A stretch of 64,000 bases of DNA. Source: Cryptomeria japonica (lineage: Eukaryota; Streptophyta; Pinopsida; Cupressales; Cupressaceae). Positions within the stretch are counted from its first letter, which is position 1; every line of letters begins with the position of its first letter. Position numbers and translations under genes: made by a program. Positions 9,618 to 22,853 of this stretch are shown in pieces. Location of the stretch: the NCBI RefSeq assembly GCF_030272615.1, contig NC_081414.1, positions 821,931,896 to 821,995,895 on the forward strand, read 5' to 3'. The notes below the pieces were generated by a model. The model was not told the origin of the DNA and searched no databases. It was given only the letters and a program-made list of their open reading frames with translations.

Positions 9618-11870
9618 TAACTATGATATAAACCCTAATTATTATCTAAAACCATAACTCTAACCATAATTATAAATTCTAACCATAACCCTACCATAAA
9701 AAAATTTACCCTAACATTATCCCAAAGTATTATATACCCCTAACCCTAATCATAACCATAAACTTAACCCTAACCCAAAAACCTAACCCTAACCCTAGCA
9801 TTGTCTCTAACTATGATACACCCTTAACTGTAACCATAATCCTATCTATAACCCTAAACCTAACCACAATCCTAACAGTAACCCTAATCCTAAGCCCTAA
9901 ACCTAATTATAACACTAATCATAAATCCTAACCCTAACCTTGAATCTATCTCTAAGCGAAACCCTAACCCTAATCCAAACCCTAAACCTAATTCTATCCT
10001 TATCGATTAACCAATTTACTGAACTACTATGGAAACACTAACCATAATTCTAAATTACGACTCTAATCATAATCCTAAAGTATAATGTTAACCCTACCCC
10101 AAAAGCTAACCTGAATCCTAACACCATCCCTAACTATTATATACTCGTAACCATAATCAAAATCGTAACTATTATATACCCATAACCATAATCATAATCA
10201 TACCCCAAAACCTAACCCCGACTCAAGCATTGTCCCTAACTATGATACACCTAGCTGTAACAATAATCCTAGCTATAACCTGAAATCTTACCATAATCCT
10301 AACAATAGCCCTAATCTTATACCTTGACACTCAAAATAAACCTAATAAGAATGTAAATCTTAACCATAACCCTAATGCTAAACCTAAGCCTAACCATGGT
10401 GTATAACCTAACATTTTAATCCTAACAATAACCCTTAACACTAACCCTAACCATGATATAAATCTTAACCCTAGCCATAATCCTAATAATAACCATAACC
10501 CTAAGAATAATCATAATCCAGATCCTAACCCTAACCCCAACCATGTGTAAACAATAAACCTAACCATAATCCTAATTATAACTCTAAACTGTAACCCTAA
10601 TCATAATTATAAACCTAACCCCAATCCTAACCATAACTCTAAACCCTAACACTAACTATAATCCTTATCCCTAATTGAAAACCTATCCATATCCTTGACC
10701 CTCAGCCCTGACCATAATCCTAATCCTAACCCTAAACTCTAACCCTGACATTAATAATAAGCCTAACACTAATCGTAATCCTAAACCTAATGATAATGAT
10801 GTTGTAAATTCTAACCCAAACCTTTACGCTAAACTTAAAACCAACCCTTTAAACTATGATGTTGACCTTGACCCTAAACCTGAATACTAACATTAACCCT
10901 TACCCTAACACAAACCCTACCCATGATGTAAACCCTAAGCGTATCCATAATCCTAACTATGACTCTAACCCTAGCCCTCACCACAACCATGATATAAATC
11001 ATAACCCTAACCATAATCTTAACCATAACCCTAAACCCTAACCGTAATCAAAATCCTAACCCTAACCCTAATCTTAATGTTAACCTAACCCTAACCCACA
11101 CCCCAACCATGACATAAATCATAACCATAATTGTAATCCTACCCATAACCCTAATCATAAACCTAAACCCTAACCCTAACAATAATCCCCAACCCTAAAG
11201 TTAAAACCTAACCCTAACCATAACCTGAACCCTCACCATGAGGTAAATCCTAACCCTAACCATGATGTAAATACTAACCCTAACCCAAGCCTTAACCCCT
11301 ACGATGATGTAAATCCTAACCCTAACCCTAAACATAAACATAAACAATATGTAAGCCCTACCATGATCATAATCCTAACTATAAACCATATCCCAAACCA
11401 TAACCCTAACGCTAACCATGATTCATGCCCTAACCCTAAGCATAATCATAAGCCCTAATCCTATCCATAATCCTAACAATAACCCTAATCATGATATAAA
11501 TTCTAACCATAACCCTAACCCTAAATTTAACCTTGATGTGAACCCTAACATTAATCCTAACACTAACACTAACCCTTAACCCTAACCCTAACCATGATGT
11601 AAACCCTAACACTAGCCATAATTCTAACAATAACTGTAATCTTAATCTTAACCATAATCCTAAACCTAACGCTAACCCTAACCCTAACCCCAACCCCAAC
11701 CATAATGTAACCTCTACCCCTATCCATAATCCTAACAGTAATACTAATTCCTAAACCTAACCATAATTCTAAACCTAAACCAAACCCTAACCTTGATGTA
11801 GAACCTAACCATGATATAAACACTAATCGTATTGCTAACAATGATGTAAACCATAACCTTGACCATAATA
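9618..11870 (+). repeat. Degenerate telomere-like (CCCTAA)n array, copy 1 part B
   Basis: Continuation of the CCCTAA-type array after the 1.8-kb insert. Higher-order variants recur, for example ACCATGATGTAAACCCTAA and ATAATCCTAACAATAACC. The order matches 37,900-39,970 of copy 2 closely, so the higher-order pattern predates the duplication. Apparent proteins here (NPNHD-type or GLGLGL-type) are translations of the repeat. Confidence 0.9.
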
Positions 11871-12123
11871 CTAATTATTTAATAAATTTTTATATTATCA
11901 TTGAATAAAGTTTAATATATCTTACATTTTAGCATATGCTTTAATCTTGCAAGATATATATTATTATAAATATTCTAAATGGATGTATTAAATTTCATAT
12001 ATCTTTGCATAATAATATAATAATATTATAACATTATAATATAATTTAATATAATAAAAGGATAGTATATAAATATATATTGATTTATTTTGTGTTTTCC
12101 ATGTCATGTTTCACGACTGCCAA

Positions 12124-12298
12124 TAGCATATATATCTTAAATTTTAATCTAATTCATATAAAATATGCCAAGAGATATCCTTCTTTAGGTGCCTAATTTT
12201 AATCAATTTTATACCCTAAACTGAAATGGGCACCTTGAGAATGATATCTCTCGGTGTATTTTATATGGATTAAATTATAACTTAAGATATATATGCTA
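12124..12298. mobile_element. Hairpin MITE, ~175 bp, in duplication copy 1
   Basis: Terminal inverted repeats of roughly 70 bp. The left arm TAGCATATATATCTTAA pairs with the right arm ending TTAAGATATATATGCTA, and the match continues through ATATAAAATA and GAGATATC to GGTGCC near the centre. No coding capacity. The same element is at the equivalent place in copy 2 (40,211-40,386), so it inserted before the duplication. Target duplication not certain. Confidence 0.8.
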
Positions 12299-12324
12299 GT
12301 ATACAATGTAATCTCCCCTCATTA

Positions 12325-12411
12325 CCTTTTCAGCTCACATTGCCATTGCTATGGCTTGGTGTTATAGAGTGAACGAGAAAAGGATAAAGAGGTATATTTT
12401 TGGATGTAAAT
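12325..12411 (+). other. Short conserved open frame with splice-acceptor-like start
   Basis: ATTACCTTTTCAG, a good 3' splice-site match, precedes a frame encoding HIAIAMAWCYRVNEK then KRYIFGCK and a TAA. Copy 2 (49,005-49,093) keeps the frame and stop, but its acceptor AG is AC. It could be a terminal exon relic of a gene inside the duplicated unit, or chance. Confidence 0.3.
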
Positions 12412-14608
12412 AAGTGTTGTTTTATATTTTGTTATAATAACTTATATTATTAAATTATTTACTATCTAAGAATATTGTTCAATAGCTAATAGTTATCTAT
12501 AAATAAATTTATCTTATTTGAGCAGTGTAATAATTTGATCTTTTGATGATTATATTAGAAGAACGATTTCAAATATATTTAAAAATATTCATGATAATTA
12601 TTTAAAAAATATTAAAAATTCAATTTAAGTATTAACAACAAAAGTTTAATTTTTTATAGAAATATTATAATTATTTGAAAATAATGGATACATTGGTTTT
12701 TTGTCAAACTGATTAACAAAATTGCAAATCTTGTGTTTAATAAAAAAATGTTGACAAAGATATTAAAAAATATAGCCACGAAATATATTGTAATAACATG
12801 AAAATACATAGTTTTTATAAGAATTGTGGACCCATTTAGTTCTATGGTCGAATAAAACACTAAAGATCAAGAAAAATCAATGTCTTTTCTTATTCAATTA
12901 ATTTCATGTGAATCCATATGTTCCCATTGAAGAGGAGAATTTACAAGCTAAAAGGATGGTCATGACTTGAGTTAAATTTAATTAAAAAAAAAAGTAAAAA
13001 AAGATTATGACAAAGAAGTTTCATTAATTTTTTGTGGAATAATGAGATAATTTTATAGTCTAGTTTTATTTTGGTATTTTGAGAGTATTTTTGATGTATG
13101 TGGTTTGTAAAAAGACAAGACTTAATAACCTTTTAATTCTATCTTGATTTGAGAGACGTACTTGGGAGTGGTCAATGAGTAAAATTAGAACAATTATAAT
13201 GAAAAATAGAGTGTAGAACAATATAAATCATTGAGCTATGTAACTAAAAGTTTCTTCATATTCAAAATCACAAATCGTATGAATTAATTTTCAAAATAAT
13301 TTTAACTATAAAACACAATTTTGATCTTAAAAAGTTGTACATTTAATATATAAAAAATAAAAAGATAAATTGTATCTTCTTTACTTTTATAACAAATATT
13401 GCCAAAAGACAACCATTAGTATGTTGAAGTCACCATAAAGACTTGTGATAATAACAATCTTCTATACTACCAAATGAACTTCCACACATAGGAGAAGCAA
13501 GAAAGAATGCTGAATTATTGGATTTAAAGTGGAGGTGGGACAATACATGTTCATAGAAATACAAACAAACCAAAAAGCATTATAATTGATTCCACTTTAC
13601 CTACAATCACTGTCAAAATGCAGTTAAAGGACCCAAGCAAAGAATTTTCAGTTTTCGTAGATTCTTTGACCACGAGCATATAGGGTGGTAACTACTGATA
13701 GAAAATTCTTAGCGTGTATGAAAATGATACTCCTAGTGATGATGTAGTAGTAGACTGAATATTTTTTATTTTTTAATTTTAAAGTCGTCGATAAAAACTT
13801 CTTTATTCTTTCATTAGATTTTTTACAATTTATTATATAGATTATAAACTATAGATTATGAAAATATTAAACGTTCGATATAGAGGATGAAAATATTGTA
13901 TTTTTAATTTATTTTGATTTTAAGTGATATAGGTATTAGGGAGTCATATTTCATATAATGATTGGAAGAGATAAGAGTACAAAGTACAAAATGACAACTT
14001 CATGGGAGTGCCTAAAAGTTCTTTGAAACTTATATGCCTTATGCGTATTTGATGCATTATCTCAATAGAAAACTAAATGAAATTTCATAACTATTTAAAG
14101 CATTTTCTTAAAGCACTTTCTAGGTAAAAAGTGTATATTTTAGAACATAGTCCACTAAACCGACCTCTTCAAAAGAGTGTTTTAAATCCATCATTCTTTT
14201 GTTTACTTTAAGCAAACCAATACTTTTCTCACTTAGATCAAATAGCATTAAATTCCCTACCTAGAATGAAGATTTTGTTATGAAGTACTTTCAATCCAGA
14301 GCTGATGGCAATCCAAACCTCCTACTTGTATATTGTTTTAATTAGTTCATATATGCATTGCCCTCCAAGGGAGGCACTCACTCCCTTGAATCTCAACATA
14401 TATTGTTTAATTCTTGTGAGGCATTTCTCTTTTGCTTCTTCCTCCTTCTATTTATTTATCTTCCTACCATGACTATTCTATTTTCTATATTTCTTTAGAG
14501 GCCTTGCTACAAATGACTGTGACTTCTTATTTTTGTGATTCCAAGGTTATCAAGATTAGAGAGATCCCTATCCAATTTAAATCCTTCTAACTCTGTTTTT
14601 CTTTCTTT
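12412..14608. other. AT-rich DNA without genes
   Basis: No coding region recognised. To about 13,770 it is collinear with 49,094-50,525 of copy 2. From 13,770 to 14,608 I see no match elsewhere in the window. Confidence 0.6.
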
Positions 14609-15107
14609 TTATCTCTCTGAGTAATTCCTTACATCGCTAATTTGGTCTATCTCAATCTGTGTTTCTTTTGGCCCAATTGCCATCCTTTGTTCCTTATGTA
14701 GACTACATTCCATGTTTGTCCTTGAGAGCCAAAACTCAATGTAAACCTCGTTTTCCCTAGATGTTACTTCCTTTAGCTCAATACTAGGGGGAGAGAGACA
14801 TTCCCTCTCCAAACATTCCCACTAGATCCAAAGATATTTGAGGGGATATAGAAACCTTCTCCTTGACCATCCCAAGATAGAGAGATCTACTTGTAAAATC
14901 TTTCGCTAGTTTCTGGCCTAAATTTATTGCTATGGCATTATCTTACCTATTGTCTACCTACTACTCGGGAACCCATCTTTTGGGTTGTGACCTAAGACAC
15001 TTTGATTTGAAATGTTTACTGCTAAAACATCTTAAGCAAAATAATCTCCTACCATCAATTTCTATTGTATTCTCCCATATCCCCAAATGAGGACAACCAT
15101 ATGACAT
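14609..15107 (-). pseudogene. Zinc-knuckle relic, possibly LINE ORF1-like
   Basis: On the minus strand a short frame (15,107 to 14,961) contains CLRCFSSKHFKSKC, a perfect CX2CX4HX4C knuckle at about 15,038-14,997, preceded by IEIDGRRLF and followed by SQPKRWVPE and a TAG. That layout resembles the gag-like ORF1 of plant LINEs. A further small open frame lies at 14,812-14,609. No endonuclease or RT is visible, so the assignment is tentative. Confidence 0.4.
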
Positions 15108-15389
15108 TTAGAATAGAATCAATGGAGATCATTTTGACTCAAACATATAGTGCTAAGTTACCTTTCCCCATAATGAAGCCTTGGACAAGCTCTAGTCTTG
15201 AACCAATCAATTGGAGATAATTGTCCAAGCAATATTTGAATGATACGCTATAGAAACTGTGAAACAAATTTTTGAAGAAGCTGCTATATGAGGACAGTGA
15301 AACTCGACAAGGACCTATGACTCAACTTAGAAGGTGTTATTATTTGTAACTGAATCTCACGATTTACAAAAATTCCCTTCATGCATTAC

Positions 15390-15780
15390 TACAACAACAG
15401 CGACTGTCATTAACAATGTTGTATAATTTCCGTGATAAATAACAAATTCCGTGCTAAATCATTACCGAGGAAATAAACGACGTTAATGATAACCTGGGTT
15501 AGACGCGGGGTTAGTGGAGCCTTCGACCACGTGGCGACTATGGGATGTGGAGTCGTGGGATCTTTTCCATGGAAAAGCAATTTCGCGGGCAAAACGGCTG
15601 AAAACAAAACAGCTGACGTGGAATACAGGACTGGGAAGTTGTTGCGTTGGGGGAGCTGACGTGGAAGGTTGAAGGCATGGTTGCATGGTAAATGCTGCGT
15701 TGATGTGGAGGGCTGTGCTTGGGCGCAAACATTGAAAACAGGATAAGAAAGTAGTTTTACACAGATAGAGAGAGGGGTGA
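15390..15780 (+). promoter_or_regulatory. Orphan copy of the G-box-rich promoter
   Basis: Matches 32,600-33,030 over most of its length. CACGTGG sits at 15,530, TGACGTGG at about 15,614 and 15,657, and the third site has decayed to TGATGTGG (about 15,701). It ends in the same GAGAGGGGTGATGAGAAAAT. In the other copy a TATA box and gene follow; here the downstream sequence is unrelated. A duplicated promoter stranded by rearrangement is the simplest reading. Confidence 0.8.
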
Positions 15781-15807
15781 TGAGAAAATTCCTTCTAGGA
15801 GGGATCC

Positions 15808-15895
15808 AATTTAGACTATAGCTATGGGTTTTATGGTAAACAACAGCTATGGGTTTTATGGTAAACTATAGCTATGGGTTTTATCTTTCTAGGAG
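15808..15895 (+). repeat. Short tandem repeat, three ~29-bp units
   Basis: AGCTATGGGTTTTAT occurs three times, separated twice by GGTAAAC plus a few bases, and is flanked on both sides by CTAGGAGGGATC. Confidence 0.85.
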
Positions 15896-16195
15896 GGATC
15901 TACATTTAAGGAATATAAATGAAGGGATTTGTGAAGTATACATGTTATTTCTTTCTAAAAAGATCAAGATGATAACAAATCTAGTATAAATGACTAAACT
16001 ATAGTGTCACAAAAGGTTGCATCTAAAAACAATAGAAGATATTATAGGTTTAAGTCTTTTAAGAGGGATCCAACTTTAAAGAAAATAACTAAAGGGCTTT
16101 GTGAAGTATAGATTTTATTTCCTTCTAATAAGACCAAGATCATAAAAAACCTAGGGTACATGAATAAAATCTAGTGTCACAAAAAACAAGCACCT
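15885..16195 (+). repeat. Two diverged ~165-bp tandem units
   Basis: Unit 1 starts near 15,890 (GGAGGGATCTACATTTAAGG) and unit 2 near 16,060 (AGAGGGATCCAACTTTAAAG). Both continue with GGGATTTGTGAAGTATA or GGGCTTTGTGAAGTATA, TTTATTTC or GTTATTTC, and CTAGTGTCACAAAA or CTATAGTGTCACAAAA. Confidence 0.75.
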
Positions 16196-16199
16196 AAAA

Positions 16200-18278
16200 A
16201 GAATGCAGATCGATTCCGTCAATGGAGCCTCAAGTAGGTTAGTGCACGGAACCTTCTAATTAAATGTCATTTATCAACTTTTTCATTACATACAAGGACT
16301 TGATCCTTCTCAACTTTGCAATCTTTTACCTTTGTATGTCATTTAGTGCTTATTGCTTATTTAACATTTATTTCCCTTCAAGTGTTGGCAGATTCATTAG
16401 CTAGTATTATTTATGGATCAATGAATTCTTGCATTCGAAAGAAGAGGAGTAGTAGAATATTTTATTTTAAGTAGATGAAAGGATTTAGTAATAGATACAA
16501 GTTATTTAAAGGAATATATCTTTTAGCATTATCACTTAAGAATTAAATGAAGTATTGTTGGAAATAATATTTATATCATTTCTATTATTTTCTTTTTTAT
16601 ATATTATTTATATTGATGATTACTCCTTATTGTATGAAAAATGGCATTAGCTTCCTTAGTGCTTAAAGGAGATAAAAGTCCTAACTATCATCTTAATTCA
16701 TTTATTCTAAGATCAATTCTTAGAACTTTTATTTATATTGAGTATTTTAGTATGAAGTTTAAGTGGTGAACGTAGGAACAAGAAGTTACAAAATACTTAT
16801 TGTTGTAGGATACTAGAAAATAAACACTAAAGAAAATATTATTAATATATAGTAACAAACATGCACCATATGAATTACATGAGTATTGTAATGATAATCG
16901 ATAAGTTTTGTAACTTAAATATATATAAATTTATGAGAAATCTAATTATTATATTTAAAATTAATTAGTCCATGGATGGTTTGCACATTTGGATGTTAAT
17001 TGTTCAATTCTTTGTGTGCATTTGGCAATGTTAAACTTTAATGTTTGATCAATAAGGAGTGAAAATAAATGAAATGAAGCTTTAATATGGGATTTATGAT
17101 CAATTATGAAAAATAACGCTATCATGATTTGGTTCGAATATTCTTTAGGGTATTTCTTGATTATGTTCATCTACTTAAGCATTAGTCACATGTAAAATTA
17201 TGATTAATTCATGGCATTTAATTTATACACATAATTAAAAAAATATTTTAAAAAGAGAATGTATACACATATATTATGATTATAGATGCAATATTTATAC
17301 ATTCATGTGATATACCTTCTTTTAATAAATAATTTCTTATTCTTTTAAAGATGAAATCACTTGTTGTAAGTTTTAGTAATCGTTGCATGAGTAGTCATAC
17401 GCTCTTGAATACTCTTATGTGCTCATCTATGCTCTTACATGGTCATGTGTCCATTTACATACTCTTGTATACTCATGGAGTCTTATTGGATACTATGGAA
17501 TCATAAATGGGAGACTATGGCTATCCTTGTATATGAGATGGATCTCAAATCTTTGAATTGACTTCAAATAGTGATGTTCATTCATAATACCACATAATTC
17601 CATTAGTTTTTTAGTTTTACACGGTTAGTCTTCCATGTGTAGGTCTAGGAATCCTTCCTTTCATAAAATATTCTAGGGAAATATAATTACTTCGTGGTAT
17701 GGTAGAAACATGCCTTGGCAATGTTCTTGCTCACAATGGGTAACAAGTTCCAAGAGTTTCTCAAGAGGTTTTCATGTTTAATACTCATTTAATCAACCTT
17801 ATGGTTGAATGTAAAGGATTATCATTCCTCATGTATTGCTTTATAATGACTTATTGTTCTAAAATTTCTTGTAATTAATGCAATATGTCTTTGATCTAAT
17901 TAGCTTGTCTTTAATTTAAGCTATTTTGTGTAATTTTGAGAATTATGTAATTATATAATTTGGCAGATGTTACATCTCAGTATCAAGAAAAATCTCTCCA
18001 CCATAGAACGAGGGAAAATATATTATTATTCTTCAAAAGATAGAACACCACAATAATACACTTCACTACACTTCTCCAAATTATTTCGAAACTACTTGGA
18101 AACCTAGAAGAAAATTGTGATCAACTAATGATTAAAAAAATTTGATTTGGCTCCAATTTATAGTCATATGGGAGAGCAAAAACCACTACTACTTTTCCAA
18201 AACAAGGAGCCAAAACCACTTGCAAAAACTCATGTGTTAGAGAATGAATAGTCAATAGACACAATTTAAAATAATAAT
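16200..18278. other. No gene seen
   Basis: AT-rich sequence with no recognisable coding region, LTR or hairpin element. A CTC-rich stretch at about 17,400-17,490 repeats the phrase ATACTCTTGTATACTCAT loosely. Confidence 0.55.
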
Positions 18279-19850
18279 TTTTATTTAGAGCATCTGGTTA
18301 ATACTGAGAGGGGGGTTGAATTGGTATTAACACAAAATTCAAATCTTAAACCAAACTGATCAATACTTCACCAAAACAAATCATAATCAATACGGGTAGC
18401 CATTAAAATTAATCTTCTAATCAGATTTATTAAATTGCACATTTAAGTGTTCAATATTATGCATGCAATAGAAAGATATCAACTCAACACAAAAATAAAC
18501 CAATCACCATATGAACACCATTATTTTCACATGGAAAGCCAAATGGGAAAAACCATGGTGGGAATCAGTACCCACAAAATAATGCACTCTTTCGGAATGC
18601 ACCATGTTAGGAGCCTAGCCCAGCTATGAGCTTTACAACAATTCTCGATTAGGAGCAGACCCTGTTAGGAGTCACCTGGTCAAGAGATTTACAATCTAAG
18701 CTCTATTAGCAGCTTTTCTCTATTAGGAGCAACCTCACAAGAGGATTTAAACTCAGGTTGTTGAGGTGCTCGGTTAAGGGATTTATATGAACAAGGCTTG
18801 TTAGGACCTACCCAGTTAAGGGATTTTGAACCTGCTACAACTATTAGGGAAAAATAGATGAATGGTCTGGATATATCACTCTTTGCTTGCTTGTTCAGAT
18901 CCACTTTAGCTCCAATCTTTTTTATTCTTGCAGATACACACCTCTAGTTTGGCTCCACACTCTTTTCTCAGATTATCGACACAATAAACTTCATCAAAAC
19001 TGACCTAAATACACTTTAAATCTTTGTCAGGTACAAACACCTAGATACATCAAGATTCAAATGAATTTACATGATAGATCATCACAGATCATTATAAATC
19101 ACCATACAACTCATTATAATAAATATCAAGGCAATTACAACTATTGAATGATCATAACACGACACCACACATCGATCTGATAAGAAGTCGAACCCTTAAA
19201 GAATTCTTATATTCTCTTCATTGTTTCCCAAGAGATTCCATCCTTAATCATGGAAAAAAAATATTTTAAATTTTCACATGGCTTGTGACATGTCAACATC
19301 AAGTTATGAACATGATGAAATTCACTCCAAACCATAAAACATCACCGGTTAAGAGATCTTGTTACCGGTTCTAAAACCCTGCTAAAACCCTATTGAAAAT
19401 ACAACAATAAATCACAAACATGACTTCTGGTCATTCAAATATGATGCAATTCTGGTCAAAGACTTAGTACATTGATATAAACACATGTTTCAAACTGCAA
19501 CACCTAATTCCTCATCAATCTTCAGAACCAATCGTTTATCTATTAAAGTCCTATTTGCCAGTTTACTGTCAACTGCATAGTTCATCTAACCAACTAAATC
19601 CATTACCAATCAGGATACACCAGTAAACCTAGATGACTTAGATTAAAAAGTAATCAAGAATAAACAAGATCATAGTTGCCATAGTTGCCATCAATGACAA
19701 CACAAATAATTGATCATCAAGTCACCAATCAACATCTCAACTATACCAGTCATACATCACTATGTCATCATTCCCCTCATCAAATCAACTATATCATCAC
19801 CAACAATCCTTATATCAACATCATCATTAGTTATGCCAATCATGCCAACA
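18279..19850 (-). repeat. 3' LTR of the Copia element
   Basis: Minus strand starts TGTTGGCATGATTGGCATAA and ends CTAAATAAAA (TG end decayed). It is aligned throughout with 24,272-25,812. It contains internal repeats around TTAGGAGC and GGTTAAGGGATTT (about 18,610-18,850), with an extra ~20 bp there compared with the 5' LTR. Confidence 0.88.
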
Positions 19851-19863
19851 TTCTCCCCCTTTG
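19851..19863 (-). other. Polypurine tract of the Copia element
   Basis: CAAAGGGGGAGAA on the minus strand directly precedes the LTR start TGTTGGC. Confidence 0.8.
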
Positions 19864-19960
19864 GCATTGATGACAACACCATAATATTCAAACACTCATC
19901 ATGCAATTCTTCTCTCGGTCATATTACTTAATTCTTCATTCTTCTCTTGGTCATAATTCT

Positions 19961-19989
19961 TCTGTTGTTGTTGTTGTTGTTGTTGTTGT
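19961..19989 (+). repeat. (GTT)n microsatellite
   Basis: About nine GTT trinucleotides in a row just inside the 3' end of the Copia internal region. Confidence 0.95.
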
Positions 19990-20187
19990 CTACATCATCT
20001 CTGCCAACCTCATCTTAGCTGCTCCCCCTAAATGTCATCAATCCATAGTGAAAAATATTCAATAAGTCCACTGGATTGATGCATCACCTGCATCTTAGTT
20101 GATCTTGTGTAGGGGTCTAACCCTTAATTTACCTTTGAGATATTCAAAGGCTTCCTTAGGCAAAGGTTTAGTGAATATATCTATTAA

Positions 20188-21522
20188 CTACTCTTTGCTA
20201 GACACACTTTCCATTCTCACTTGCTTCTCTTGTACTATCTCCCTCAGAAAGTGATATTTCAACTCAATATGTTTGGTCCTTGCATGTAACACCGAATTCT
20301 TAGAAATATTTATAGCACTAGTATTGTCAAAATAAATAATCACCAATTCAGTTATATCCTGCTTAAAACCTTCCAAAACATGTCTCATCGAAATAGCATG
20401 TGTACAATTCATGGATGTAGCCACATATTTTGCTTCAGCTGTAGACTGTGATACACAATTTTTCTTTTTACTGGTCCAAGATACTAGTCTACCTCCAAGA
20501 AGAAAATCTCCACTGGTTGTGCTTTTTCGGTCATCAACATTTCCTACCCAATCTGCATTAGTAAAAAAATTCAAAGAAAATTTACCTCTATAAGGATACC
20601 ATAAACCATAATCAACTATTATTTTCTGATACCTAAATATCCTTTTAACTGCCACCATGTGTGTCTCTTTAGGATTCTTTTCAAATATTGCAACTAAATC
20701 AACAACATGTGCAATATCCAGTCTACTATGAACAACATAATACAATTTTTCAATCATAGACCTGCATTGTTTCTCATCTACAGAGGGTGAATCATCCTCT
20801 TTTGATAATCTGCAACCTGTCACCATTGGAGTAACAACTAGTTTGCAGTATTTCATCCCAAAAGCCTTTAAAACTTCTTTCACATACTTAGTCTGATAGA
20901 TAAAAATCCCACCTTCCAGCTGCTGGACTTTCAACCCAATAATTTTTTTTATCTCACCGATCAAAGACATCTCAAACTCTTTCTTCATTTCATCAACAAA
21001 ATCCATACACAAATTATCATTCCCATCAAATATTATGTCATCAACAAAAACTTCTGCAATTAGCATTTTGTCTCCTTTAGTCTTTAAACAGAAATTACTA
21101 CTCTCATTGGTTCGCTAGAATCCTATCTGGATCAAATGTGCATGTAGTCTCTCATACCATGCTCTTAGTGCTTGTTTCAATCCATATAATGCCTTGTGTA
21201 GCTTGCATACCATATCTTTATCCTCTATCAAATTAAACCCATCCAATTGTTCTATATACACTTCTTCTTCAAGAATACCATTTAGAAGCATTGATTTTAT
21301 ATCCATTTGATACACTGTAAAGCCCTTAAATGCTACTTAAGAAAGAAGCATTCTAACACCTTCTAGTCTTGCAAATGGTGCAAAGGTTTCACCATAGTCT
21401 TCACCTTCTTCTTGTGCATACCCTTTGAATACAAGTCTTGCATTATTTTTCACAACCTCACCATCTTCCTTTAACTTGTTTCTAAAGACCCACTTTGTAC
21501 CAATAAATTTTGGTCTTCCCAT
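20188..21522 (-). pseudogene. Copia reverse transcriptase and RNase H
   Basis: Read from 21,522 downward: GTKWVFRNKLKEDGEVVKN opens the [12 protein letters not shown] holds the first catalytic aspartate, VFVDDIIF (just after 21,066) is the YVDD box with F for Y. RNase H follows with TNADWVGNVDDRKSTTSG, STAEAKYVA, YFDNTSAI and HARTKHIELKYHF. Stops interrupt at 21,337-21,339 (TAA) and 21,115-21,117 (TAG). The last open stretch (21,066-20,188, 292 codons) covers most of the C-terminal half uninterrupted. Reverse transcription enzyme of the element; dead through the stops. Confidence 0.92.
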
Positions 21523-21704
21523 CTAGGAACAAGAGACCATGTGTTGTTTTTATCAATTTGATCTAGTTCTTCATTCATTGCCTTAATCTAGTCATCATCT
21601 TTCAATGCTTCTCTAACTATCTTTAGTTTAACAGTTGAAATCAGAAATGAATTTTCTCTGATTTTTCTTCTAGTTTGCATGCTAGCATTCTTGTCACATA
21701 TAAT

Positions 21705-22853
21705 CTAGTCTTTTGAATGATTTATCCTTACATATCTTGGGATTACCAGTTCTGGTGTAGTGAATTCTTCTTCTTGTTCATCATCTTCTTCTTTAGCTAC
21801 TAGTTCAACACCTATTTCTATATTGTTCTGTTCATCAATTTTTTGCACTTTCGGTTCAATAAACACAAGTTTTTCTTCATCATCTGCAAGCTCAGATCTA
21901 CTGGTTTCGTTAGGTTTATCAAATAATTCATCAACCTTAACATTCACGCCCTCAACTATCTTCTTTGTCCATTTATTGTAACACTTCAAAGCTTTGCTCT
22001 TGGTGGAATAGCCAAGAAATGTTCCTTCATCACTCTTTGCATCAAATTTACTAGTAAAATCATCTCTTTTAATGAAATATCTTCTCCCAAAAACTTTAAA
22101 GTAACTGACATTAGGATTTTTTCCATACCACAATTGATAAGGGATTTTATCATTACCTTTCTTTACAAGTACTTGGTTCAATGTATAAACAACAATACTA
22201 ATTGCTTCTCTCCAAAACATCTTCAGTGCATCTCCTTGTATCAGTATAGTCCTAGCTACTTCCACAATCGTCTTGTTTCTTCTCTCAACAATTTCATTTT
22301 ATTGTGGAGTCTTGGGTGGAGACATTTGCCTCTTTATTCCCTTCTCATCACAATACTTCACAAGCTCATTAGAAGTGAATTCACCACCTTGGTCAAATCT
22401 TAGAAATTCCAGACTCTTCCTGGTTTCCTTTTCTACTAAGGCTTTAAAGGCCTTAAATTTACTGAAAGCCTCATAATTTTCCTTTAGAAAACTGACCCAC
22501 ATCATCATTGAAAAATTATTAATAAATAAAATAAAATATTTATCACCATTAAATCTTCTAGTCCTCATAGGACCACATAAGTCAGTATGCACTAAATCAA
22601 TAATATTCTCAAAAGAAAAAGATTTACTCTTAAAGGATGTAGAAGTCATCTTACCCATCTGATATTCTTTACACAACACATTGTCCCATTTCACAAGCTA
22701 TGACATACCTCTCACCATACTATATTTGCTAACCTTTATCAAGTTATGAAAGTTCACATGACAAAACCTTTTGTGGCATAACGAGCTATCCTTAATCTTA
22801 GCCACCAAACAACTATTCAAATTAGAATTCAAATGAAATAGATTACCTCTAGT
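21705..22853 (-). pseudogene. Copia GAG-pre-integrase and integrase
   Basis: From about 22,790 downward there is a decayed HKRFCHVNFHNL pre-integrase motif, then HTDLCGPMRT (first catalytic D), LRFDQGGEFTS (second D), and after a TAA at 22,297-22,301 the frame resumes with EIVERRNKTIVEVAR (catalytic E). The C-terminal integrase region continues to a TAG at 21,705. The TAA stands where relatives have glutamine. All three catalytic acids are present, unlike the relic at 0.7-2.2 kb. Confidence 0.88.

Larger units (their letters stand above)
3663..13770 (+). repeat. Large duplication, copy 1
   Basis: This stretch matches 34,140-40,409 plus 49,005-50,525 in the same order and orientation: ~120-bp tandem repeats, the segment starting near GTCTCATTATTC or ATCTCATTATTC, AT-rich DNA, the CCCTAA-type array, the MITE, and the block ending GATGATGTAGTAGTAGAC. 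Copy 1 alone has the 7,783-9,617 insert; copy 2 alone has the 8.6-kb Gypsy-like element. Similarity is collinear but diverged by substitutions and small indels. Confidence 0.9.

Noticed and set aside
11436-11841. Minus-strand frames of GLGLGL and VRVRV type
   Set aside because: Reverse translations of the telomere-like array, no independent evidence of a gene.
6420-11870. A true chromosome end
   Set aside because: The array is strongly degenerate, duplicated elsewhere in the window and flanked on both sides by ordinary DNA.
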